Origin: Oscillospiraceae bacterium
GTDB lineage: Bacteria > Bacillota > Clostridia > Oscillospirales > Ruminococcaceae
Assembly: GCA_003508605.1 (NCBI GenBank)
Contig: DNUB01000168.1
Span: 1 to 7,366 of the forward strand
Direction: 5' to 3'
DNA: 7,366 nucleotides
The notes below the pieces were generated by a model, which was given only the letters and a program-made list of their open reading frames with translations, searched no databases and was not told where the DNA came from. Position numbers and translations under genes: made by a program. Shown here one piece after another: positions 1 to 5,569 of the stretch (positions are counted from its first letter, which is position 1; the number at the start of each line of letters is the position of its first letter).

Positions 1-67
1 CTTTCAGTCAAGAATTAGTATAATACCGATCGGGCAACAATACAGTATAGCAGGAAGGAGCGTTACC
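1..67 (+). other. Leader upstream of rbfA, possible end of the preceding gene
   Basis: This short stretch ends in a good Shine-Dalgarno sequence (AGGAAGGAG, 52-60) seven bases before the rbfA ATG. A perfect -10-like hexamer TATAAT lies at 19-24, but its -35 partner would fall at or before base 1, so a promoter cannot be judged. Stop codons at 16-18 (TAG) and 21-23 (TAA) in two frames could be the end of an upstream gene. infB is expected there from the usual gene order, but the few codons visible are too short to recognise. Confidence 0.25.
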
Positions 68-442
68 ATGCCAAACCATAATTTAGGACGGCTCACCGAG
101 GATATTAAAAGGGAAATTTCCGCAGCAATGCCCCAGCTTACCGACAAGCGCATTTCGGAGGGCTTTGTAACGGTTACCCACGTGGAGCTTACCAGCGATT
201 TAAGCTACTGCAAGGTAATGGTAAGCGTTATGGGCGGAGAGGAAAAAACCGATGAGGTTATTTCGGTTTTGCAGAAGGCGGAGGGCTTTTTCAAAAAAAG
301 AATAAACGCAAGAATAAAAATGAGGAAAATGCCCGAAATTATTTTTATTGCAGACAACACTCTCGATTATTACGAGAAAATCGACAGGATAATAAGCAAG
401 CTGCCTCCCGCCGCAGAGGAAAGCACAGATAACAATAGCTGA
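68..442 (+). CDS. rbfA: Ribosome-binding factor A (30S maturation)
   Basis: RbfA is a small KH-fold protein that binds the 30S subunit and is needed for late maturation of the 5' end of 16S rRNA and for growth in the cold. The 124-residue product has the family's usual length. It shows the typical N-terminal helix (NLGRLTEDIKREIS), the central strand block at residues 34-54 with the SDLSYCKVMVSV core, and the C-terminal block at 82-111 with R-M-R-K-M-P-E followed by DNTLDYYEKIDRI. The last dozen residues are a polar tail. The start is set by AGGAAGGAG seven bases upstream, although the frame stays open to the window edge. It sits first in the rbfA-nrnA-truB-ribF order typical of Firmicutes, which supports the call strongly. 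Confidence 0.96.
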   Translation: MPNHNLGRLTEDIKREISAAMPQLTDKRISEGFVTVTHVELTSDLSYCKVMVSVMGGEEKTDEVISVLQKAEGFFKKRINARIKMRKMPEIIFIADNTLDYYEKIDRIISKLPPAAEESTDNNS

Positions 443-443
443 A

Positions 444-505
444 GGTAACCTCCGAAGGACGTCTCCGAAAATTCTGCCCGGACAAAAACGGTTTTTGGAG
501 TTACC
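444..505 (+). repeat. Interrupted inverted repeat in the rbfA-nrnA gap
   Basis: GGTAACCTCC (444-453) is complementary to GGAGTTACC (497-505) with one bulged C, leaving a loop of 43 bases. It lies in the 88-base gap between rbfA and nrnA, starting two bases after the rbfA stop. No run of T follows, so it does not look like an intrinsic terminator. It could fold in the mRNA and affect nrnA translation or mRNA decay. That role is inference; a chance match of this size is possible. Confidence 0.35.
483..497 (+). repeat. 15-base palindrome CAAAAAC-G-GTTTTTG
   Basis: Two perfect 7-base arms flank a single central G, forming a DNA palindrome 34 bases before the nrnA start and overlapping the right arm of the larger inverted repeat. 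As RNA only about five A-U/C-G pairs could form around a minimal loop, so a protein-binding site in DNA is as likely as a hairpin. The base composition is simple, so chance is a real alternative. Confidence 0.3.
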
Positions 506-530
506 GCAAATTACAAGAAAGGCGTAAAGC

Positions 531-1508
531 ATGAACAATCTTAACAGGGCTGCCAACATTTCCTTGGAGGAGGCGGCAAAATTTCTTCTTTCAAAGGACC
601 GCATTCTCATTCTTTCCCACGCTAACCCCGACGGAGACACCTTCGGCTGCTCCTACGGGCTTTGCGGTGCACTTCAGAAATTGGGGAAAAGTGTTAAAAT
701 AGCCTGTGCCGACCCTTTGCCCGCTAATTTCTTTCATTTAAAGGAAGCGGTAAGGGAGCAGGATTTCGAGGAGGAAACCGTCGTTTCGGTGGATATTGCG
801 GACAAATCCCTTTTGGGCGGGCTGGAAAAGCTTTACGGCGATAAAGTTGACCTTGCCATAGACCATCATCTTTCCCACGTCCCCTTTGCAAGGCTCAGAT
901 ATGTGGACGATGAAGCGGCTGCCTGCTGCGAAATCGTTTATGATCTGATAAAGCTTTTGGGAGCGGAGATCGACAAAAATATAGCGCAGTGCGTTTATAC
1001 GGGAATAGCCACGGATACGGGCTGCTTTAAGTACGCAAATACCACAAGGCTCACCCATATAAAGGCAGGGGAGCTTATGAATTACGGCTTTGACTGCGGG
1101 GAGCTGAATTACCGCCTTTTTGATATGAAATCGAGAGCGAGGATCAAGCTGGAGCAGTTTATGCTGGCGCATCTGGATTTTTTCGCAGAGGGAAAGGGCG
1201 CAATCGTAGCCTTGAACAAGGAGCTGCTGAACAATGTTGACAGCGAGGACATTAACGGCATTTCCGCTCTCCCAAGAATGATAGAGGGCGTGGATGTGGG
1301 AATTGTCCTAAAGGAAAAGGAGGACTGCTGGAAGGCGTCTATGCGCTCCCTTAAAGCGGACGTTCAGAAAATCTGCAAAAAATTCGGCGGCGGGGGACAT
1401 CTTAATGCGGCAGGCTGCTCCTTTAAAAATATGACTGCGGAGGAAATCACCGAAAAAATCAAGGCGGCGGTTTGCCGGGAATTGGGCTCGGAAACGGCAG
1501 AGCAATAA
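531..1508 (+). CDS. nrnA: DHH/DHHA1 phosphoesterase, NrnA-type nanoRNase/pAp phosphatase
   Basis: The protein belongs to the DHH superfamily of Mn-dependent phosphoesterases. NrnA-type members degrade very short RNAs and dephosphorylate pAp; close relatives hydrolyse cyclic-di-AMP breakdown products such as pApA. The metal-binding motifs are all present: H30-x3-D34-G-D36 in SHANPDGD, D88 in VSVDIAD, D111-H112-H113, and D162-T-G in GIATDTG. The C-terminal DHHA1 substrate-binding glycine motif GGGGHLNAAGC is at 286-296. The length of 325 residues is normal for the family, and the polypeptide appears intact and cytosolic. A small deviation is H116 where many relatives have Asn after the DHH (DHHxSN). 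The start has AGAAAGG eight bases upstream. Placement between rbfA and truB is the standard Firmicutes arrangement. The exact substrate (nanoRNA, pAp or pApA) cannot be told from sequence alone. Confidence 0.92.
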   Translation: MNNLNRAANISLEEAAKFLLSKDRILILSHANPDGDTFGCSYGLCGALQKLGKSVKIACADPLPANFFHLKEAVREQDFEEETVVSVDIADKSLLGGLEKLYGDKVDLAIDHHLSHVPFARLRYVDDEAAACCEIVYDLIKLLGAEIDKNIAQCVYTGIATDTGCFKYANTTRLTHIKAGELMNYGFDCGELNYRLFDMKSRARIKLEQFMLAHLDFFAEGKGAIVALNKELLNNVDSEDINGISALPRMIEGVDVGIVLKEKEDCWKASMRSLKADVQKICKKFGGGGHLNAAGCSFKNMTAEEITEKIKAAVCRELGSETAEQ

Positions 1509-1570
1509 ACATACGGAATAATTCACCGTTTATTGCGGCAAAAGGAAAAACAACTGCAAAAAGGTAAAAA

Positions 1571-2614
1571 ATGAACGGAATAATTTGTATTTACAAGGAA
1601 AAGGGAATGACCTCCTTTGATGTGGTGGCGCAGATAAGGAGGATATTCGGCACGAAAAAGGTAGGGCACGGCGGCACTCTCGATCCTATGGCGGAGGGGG
1701 TTTTGCCTGTTTTTATCGGAAATGCCACTAAGGCGGCGGATTTCTGCCCCGACAACACCAAGCAGTATATTGCGGGCTTCAGATTCGGAATCACCACCGA
1801 TACGCAGGATATAACGGGAAAGATTTTGTCCGAAAACCATGTTTATGTAAGCCGAAACAAAATGATGATGATAGAAAGAATGTTCACCGGGGAGCAGACG
1901 CAGATACCTCCCATGTATTCGGCGGTAAAGGTAAACGGGCAAAAGCTGTACGATCTGGCACGCAGGGGCGAAACGGTCGAACGAAAGCCTCGGCATATAA
2001 ATATTTACGAGCTGAAAATAAGAGAATATAAGGATAACGAGGGTGAAATGCTGGTCACCTGCTCAAAGGGTACTTACATACGCACCCTTATTAACGATAT
2101 AGGGGAAAAGCTCGGTGCGGGAGCGGTTATGACAAGACTTATCCGCACAAAATCCGGGTCTTTTACTATTGACGAAAGCTATTTTCTTTCCGATTTGGAG
2201 GGAAAAACCCGAGAGGAATTGCAAAGCATGCTCACACCTCTTGAAAAGCTTTACGAACAGCTGCCCAAGGCGCATTTGGACGCAGAGCAGACAAGGCTTT
2301 TCAAAAACGGCGCAGTACTTGACGCAGACAGAATACGCTTTGACAAAATTTATGATATGGGCTATTATATTGAGGACTGCGACGGCATATTCGTGGGTTT
2401 GGGCAAGATAAATCCCGATCACTCCTTAAAGGTGGAAAGAAGATTTAACACAAAGGATACGGAGGACGGTGCCGACGGTAAAAAGGAAGGAAGCTCCGAC
2501 AAATCCGAGGAAAGCGGTCCCCAGTTAAAGGAAGAACCGGGCAAGGCCGCCGAAGAAAGCAAAAACAAGAATGCGGAAGGGAATGCAGAGGGCGGAGAAA
2601 TCTCTGAAAAATAA
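1571..2614 (+). CDS. truB: tRNA pseudouridine(55) synthase TruB with charged C-terminal tail
   Basis: TruB isomerises U55 in the T-loop of most tRNAs to pseudouridine, through a catalytic aspartate. That residue is D38 in VGHGGTLDPMAEGVL; the loop reads GHGGTLDP where the E. coli-type form is GHTGTLDP. Further family motifs are K64-x-Y66 followed by FGITTDTQD, QIPPMYSAVKVNGQKLYDL at 111-129, and CSKGTYIRTL at 164-173. The C-terminal domain finishes near residue 292 with GLGKINPDHSLKVERRF. Residues 293-347 form an extra tail rich in Glu, Lys, Ser, Gly and Asn, with no predicted fold. The usual TruB is about 290-310 residues, so the tail explains the length of 347. AAAAAGG lies six bases before the ATG. 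The gap to nrnA is 62 bases. Confidence 0.96.
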   Translation: MNGIICIYKEKGMTSFDVVAQIRRIFGTKKVGHGGTLDPMAEGVLPVFIGNATKAADFCPDNTKQYIAGFRFGITTDTQDITGKILSENHVYVSRNKMMMIERMFTGEQTQIPPMYSAVKVNGQKLYDLARRGETVERKPRHINIYELKIREYKDNEGEMLVTCSKGTYIRTLINDIGEKLGAGAVMTRLIRTKSGSFTIDESYFLSDLEGKTREELQSMLTPLEKLYEQLPKAHLDAEQTRLFKNGAVLDADRIRFDKIYDMGYYIEDCDGIFVGLGKINPDHSLKVERRFNTKDTEDGADGKKEGSSDKSEESGPQLKEEPGKAAEESKNKNAEGNAEGGEISEK

Positions 2615-2643
2615 GTTTGGGCGTCTCATAACCGATTTGAAAA

Positions 2644-2669
2644 GCAAAAGCGTGATGGTATGCTTTTGC
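2644..2669 (+). repeat. Perfect 8-bp hairpin in the truB-ribF gap
   Basis: GCAAAAGC (2644-2651) and GCTTTTGC (2662-2669) are perfect reverse complements with a 10-base loop. The hairpin sits in the 94-base gap between truB and ribF, 39 bases before the ribF start. No T-run follows, so a terminator is unlikely. The sequence does not show the conserved six-helix layout of an FMN riboswitch. It may be an mRNA processing or stability element; its role is unknown. Confidence 0.45.
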
Positions 2670-2708
2670 ACGGCAAGACTGTTAGAGGCTCCCATAGGAA
2701 TATGAGCT

Positions 2709-3629
2709 ATGAAAGATATTACAACAACCGGCTGCAGGGAAAAAAGCGCAGCAGCCTTGGGTTTTTTTGACGGACTCCATTTAGGCCATATCGAGGTAAT
2801 AAAGCGGGCGTTGGAAAAGGAAGAGCTTCGCTCGGTGGTATGCACCTTTAACAACAAAACAATGCTGCCTAAGTTTAAGGAAAGGCAGGATATCATTTCC
2901 TATGAGCTTAAGACGGATTTTCTGGCAAAAATGGGACTTGATTATATTTATGCTCCCGATTTTGCGGATATAAGGGAATTGTCCGCCGAGGAATTTGTGG
3001 AGGAAATCATTGTAAAAAAGCTTAACGCAGGCTTTGTCGCCTGCGGCTACGACTTCCGCTTTGCAAAAGGGGGAAACGCCGACGCAGGGGAGCTGGCAAG
3101 GCTTTGCGCCCAAAGGGGGATAGAAGCGGCGGTAGTTCCTGCGGTAAAGGTAAGAGGCGAGCCCGTAAGCTCCACCGCCATACGGGAGCTTATTAAAAAA
3201 GGGGACGTAAAGGGGGCTAACGAGCTTTTGGGCTATGAGCTTCCCTTTGAATCGGAGGTGGTAAGAGGAAAGCAAAACGGCAGAAGAATCGGCTTTCCCA
3301 CCATAAATCAAATTATCCCCGAGGGTGCGGTTTCTCCCAAAAACGGCGTTTATAAAAGCTGGACCGTGCTGAACGGACATAATTTTCCCTCTATCACCAA
3401 TATAGGCGTTAAGCCTACCGTTGTTCTTGAAGAAGGAGAGCGGCGCACCCCGATTACGGAAACTCATATAATAGGATTTTCGGGCGATCTTTACGGACAA
3501 AGGGTAAGGATTGTTTTCAGGGAATATATTCGGGAGGAAAAGCGGTTCGACAGCATGGATAAGCTGGCGGAGCAGCTGGAAAAGGATAAAAGGGCGGCTT
3601 GTTCCCTTTCCGATTATCGGAGAAGATAA
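2709..3629 (+). CDS. ribF: Bifunctional riboflavin kinase / FAD synthetase
   Basis: RibF phosphorylates riboflavin to FMN and then adenylates FMN to FAD. The N-terminal FAD synthetase domain shows GFFDGLHLGH (18-27, nucleotidyltransferase HxGH motif), GYDFRFAKGG (113-122) and SSTAIRELI (154-162). The C-terminal kinase domain shows IGFPTIN (194-200, the PTxN motif that binds Mg-ATP), GVY (213-215), TNIGVKPT (230-237) and ETHI with the likely catalytic E251, followed by DLYG. The length of 306 is normal and both activities appear intact. The N-terminus before GFFDG is short (17 residues). An in-frame TGA at 2703-2705 rules out a longer start, and AGGA at 2696-2699 gives a usable ribosome site nine bases upstream. 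It ends the housekeeping group with truB, as is common in Firmicutes. Confidence 0.95.
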   Translation: MKDITTTGCREKSAAALGFFDGLHLGHIEVIKRALEKEELRSVVCTFNNKTMLPKFKERQDIISYELKTDFLAKMGLDYIYAPDFADIRELSAEEFVEEIIVKKLNAGFVACGYDFRFAKGGNADAGELARLCAQRGIEAAVVPAVKVRGEPVSSTAIRELIKKGDVKGANELLGYELPFESEVVRGKQNGRRIGFPTINQIIPEGAVSPKNGVYKSWTVLNGHNFPSITNIGVKPTVVLEEGERRTPITETHIIGFSGDLYGQRVRIVFREYIREEKRFDSMDKLAEQLEKDKRAACSLSDYRRR

Positions 3630-3710
3630 CCTATTTCTTTTTAAAATTTCACCCGATTGTCACAGTTAAATTGTAAAATATCACAGGGCATTTCAGGGGA
3701 TGGGCAGGCT

Positions 3711-3739
3711 CTGACGGAGAGGTACAAGCATATTATGAT
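3711..3739 (+). promoter_or_regulatory. Candidate sigma-70-type promoter before the ABC module
   Basis: CTGACG (3711-3716, 4 of 6 to TTGACA) is followed after 17 bases by TATGAT (3734-3739, 5 of 6 to TATAAT). It lies in the largest gap of the window (3630-3776), where the housekeeping genes give way to the transporter genes. Initiation would fall near 3746, inside the GC-rich hairpin. A weaker alternative is TTGTCA (3657-3662), 16 bases, TATCAC (3679-3684). Both were found by eye, and a match of this quality can occur by chance. Confidence 0.3.
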
Positions 3740-3740
3740 A

Positions 3741-3758
3741 CGCCGCAGCCCTGCGGCG
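3741..3758 (+). repeat. GC-rich hairpin just upstream of the ABC ATPase gene
   Basis: CGCCGCAG (3741-3748) and CTGCGGCG (3751-3758) are perfect reverse complements separated by CC. As RNA this gives a stable six-pair GC stem with an AGCCCT loop. It ends four bases before the AAAGGA ribosome site of the ATPase gene. No T-run follows on either strand, so it is not an ordinary intrinsic terminator. It could stabilise a cleaved mRNA end or modulate translation; this is inference. Confidence 0.45.
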
Positions 3759-3762
3759 GCGG

Positions 3763-3768
3763 AAAGGA
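3763..3768 (+). promoter_or_regulatory. Ribosome binding site that sets the ABC ATPase start
   Basis: AAAGGA lies eight bases before ATG 3777. The reading frame is open upstream to a TTG at 3657, which would add 40 residues, but those residues show no family similarity and read across the GC-rich hairpin. The canonical ATPase N-terminus MIEVKNLTKQYG begins exactly at 3777, so this site fixes the start. Confidence 0.7.
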
Positions 3769-3776
3769 TAAGAAAA

Positions 3777-4730
3777 ATGATCGAGGTAAAAAATCTCACC
3801 AAGCAATACGGCAGCAAGCTTGCCGTAAACAACATTTCTTTTTCGGTGGGGGAGGGAGAAATTTTAGGCTTTTTAGGACCTAACGGCGCAGGAAAATCCA
3901 CCACCATGAATATGCTTACGGGCTATATCTCCTCTACCTCGGGAACGGCCTGCATAAACGGCATAGACATTTTAGAGGACCCTATAGCCGCAAAAATGCA
4001 CATAGGCTATCTTCCCGAAAAACCGCCCGTTTACGGCGATATGACGGTTATGGAATATCTGCGCTTCGTATACAGCCTTAAAAAGAGCAAGCTGCCCAGA
4101 GAAAGCCATTTGGCGGAAATATGCGAGCTGGTGGGGATAAACGAGGTGAGAAAACGCCTTATCCGCAATCTTTCAAAGGGATATCAGCAGCGTGTGGGCT
4201 TTGCGCAGGCATTGGTGGGAAATCCCGGCGTGCTTATTCTCGACGAGCCTACCGTGGGTCTTGACCCTAAGCAGATAATTGAGATACGAACTCTTATAAA
4301 GAAGCTGGGAAAAAATCATACCGTTATACTTTCCTCCCACATTCTTCCCGAAATACAGGCGGTTTGCGACAGAATCGTGGTTATCAGCAGAGGCAGCATT
4401 GTGGCAAACGATTCCACCGACGCCTTAGCGAAAAATATGTCCTCCGACCATAAGCTGGTAATTCGTGCCGAGGGCGGCAGCGAGGACGTGAAAAAGCTCC
4501 TTTCCTCCATTCCGGGAATGGACAGGGTTTTCGTCAACAGGGAAGCCGAGCCGGGAGTTTATGAATACTATCTTGAAGCGGCTCAGGGCAAGGATCTGCG
4601 GCGTGAGATATCCAAAAAGCTCTCCTCCCGAAACTATCCCCTGCTGATGATGAAGTCCAACGAGCTTTCCTTGGAGGAAATATTCCTGAAGCTTACCACA
4701 GGCGACAATTACGGCGGCGTGGATAAGTGA
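3777..4730 (+). CDS. ABC transporter ATP-binding protein, GldA-like
   Basis: This is the ATPase subunit of an ABC-2 type exporter. In the 317-residue product the Walker A motif GPNGAGKST is at 34-42, the signature at 132-138 reads LSKGYQQ in place of LSGGQ, Walker B LILDEP is at 153-158, the D-loop GLDP at 161-164 and the switch histidine H188 in SSH. The Q-loop position reads GYLPEKPP, with Glu instead of Gln. This YLPE plus LSKGY pattern is typical of the GldA and related ABC-2 ATPases. After about residue 220 comes an accessory domain ending in LSLEEIFLKLT, also usual for this group. It should dimerise and power the permease encoded 99 bases downstream. All nucleotide-binding motifs are intact. 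The transported substrate cannot be inferred. The name GldA describes similarity, not gliding motility. Confidence 0.93.
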   Translation: MIEVKNLTKQYGSKLAVNNISFSVGEGEILGFLGPNGAGKSTTMNMLTGYISSTSGTACINGIDILEDPIAAKMHIGYLPEKPPVYGDMTVMEYLRFVYSLKKSKLPRESHLAEICELVGINEVRKRLIRNLSKGYQQRVGFAQALVGNPGVLILDEPTVGLDPKQIIEIRTLIKKLGKNHTVILSSHILPEIQAVCDRIVVISRGSIVANDSTDALAKNMSSDHKLVIRAEGGSEDVKKLLSSIPGMDRVFVNREAEPGVYEYYLEAAQGKDLRREISKKLSSRNYPLLMMKSNELSLEEIFLKLTTGDNYGGVDK

Positions 4731-4829
4731 TTTTATTTTGGCTTTTCCGTCTGATGTTAAGCGATGAAAAAAATTCGGGAATAAAGCCGTTATCAAAAAT
4801 ATATTAACCGATAAAGAGAGGTTTTTGTA

Positions 4830-5534
4830 ATGTTTGCAATTATGAAGCGAGAGCTTTTATCCTATTTCACTTCCCCGCTGGGCTATGTGTTTGTGGCGGT
4901 GTATTACTTATTTTCGGGACTGTTTTTGTTCCTCTTTACTTTATCCTATCAGTCCGCCAATATGGAAACGGTTTATACGGGAATGTTTTTCGTTATGATG
5001 ATTATGATCCCTATTTTAACCATGCGCCTTATGGCGGAGGAAAACAGGCAGAAAACGGATCAGCTTCTGCTGACCTCCCCGGTAAGCCTGCCAAGGCTGG
5101 TTATAGGCAAGTTTTTGTCCGCCTTTGCCATTCTTTTGGTCTGCACCCTGATCTTTCTTGTGTACGGACTGGTGTTAAGCGGCTTTGCCAAGGTGAATTG
5201 GGCTATCATTTTAGGCAATATCTTCGGTATGCTGCTTATGGGCTCGGTGTTCATCGCTTCGGGGCTGTTTATCTCCACCCTTACCGAAAATCAGATGATC
5301 GCCGCAGTGGGCAGCATCGGACTTAATATCGGTTTTATACTTATCGACTCCTTTGCTTCGGTAATGCCTGCTAAATTCCTTCAGGAGCTTTTCAGCTCGC
5401 TTTCCTTTTTCGGCAAGTACAGCCAGTTTACCTTAGGTGTGTTCAGCGTTTCAAACATATTCTTTTTCTTAAGCGTCATTTTCATTTTTATTTTCCTTAC
5501 CGTAAGGGTGTTGGAAAAGAGAAGATGGGCTTAA
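4830..5534 (+). CDS. ABC-2 type permease, GldF-like
   Basis: The 234-residue product is an integral membrane protein with about six hydrophobic segments, near residues 17-38, 50-68, 93-117, 124-150, 155-175 and 206-228. It starts with the amphipathic MKRELLSYFTSPLGYVF stretch typical of ABC-2 permeases. After the second segment comes the cytosolic coupling region MRLMAEENRQKTDQLLLTSP (65-84), the best family hallmark: GldF-type permeases carry MRL-x-AEE followed by LLLTSPVS. GAGAGG-like sequence (GAGAGG, 4816-4821) lies eight bases before the ATG. Only one permease gene is seen, so a homodimer, or a complex with the downstream GldG-like protein, is likely. The 99-base gap before it (4731-4829) is AT-rich, with no terminator or clear promoter. 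Confidence 0.9.
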   Translation: MFAIMKRELLSYFTSPLGYVFVAVYYLFSGLFLFLFTLSYQSANMETVYTGMFFVMMIMIPILTMRLMAEENRQKTDQLLLTSPVSLPRLVIGKFLSAFAILLVCTLIFLVYGLVLSGFAKVNWAIILGNIFGMLLMGSVFIASGLFISTLTENQMIAAVGSIGLNIGFILIDSFASVMPAKFLQELFSSLSFFGKYSQFTLGVFSVSNIFFFLSVIFIFIFLTVRVLEKRRWA

Positions 5535-5569
5535 GGGCTTAGGAAGAATTACTTTGTTAGGAGGTTAAA

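Noticed and set aside
2655..2705. 16-codon open frame (ATG 2655 to TGA 2703) in the ribF frame, just before ribF
   Set aside because: It has no ribosome site, overlaps the hairpin and resembles nothing known; it ends by TGA before the ribF ATG, so it is not part of ribF.
2702..2770. 22-codon frame (ATG 2702) overlapping the ribF start
   Set aside because: The AGGA at 2696-2699 is only two bases away, too close for that ATG but well placed for the ribF ATG at 2709.
2781..3500. Long open frame on the minus strand across ribF
   Set aside because: It is the antisense shadow of a well-supported gene, with no ribosome site or recognisable protein motif; the same holds for the other minus-strand open frames in the window.
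3606..3642. Possible terminator at the end of ribF (CCGA/TCGG stem then a T-rich run)
   Set aside because: The stem is short and inside the coding end, and the T-rich run starts about eight bases after it, too far for a standard intrinsic terminator.
3657..3776. Upstream TTG start adding 40 residues to the ABC ATPase
   Set aside because: The added residues have no ATPase family similarity, read through a GC-rich hairpin, and the ATG at 3777 has its own AAAGGA site and gives the canonical N-terminus.
4740..4788. GGCTTT / AAAGCC inverted pair in the gap before the permease
   Set aside because: Only six bases match over a 37-base loop in AT-rich sequence; chance is the simplest explanation.
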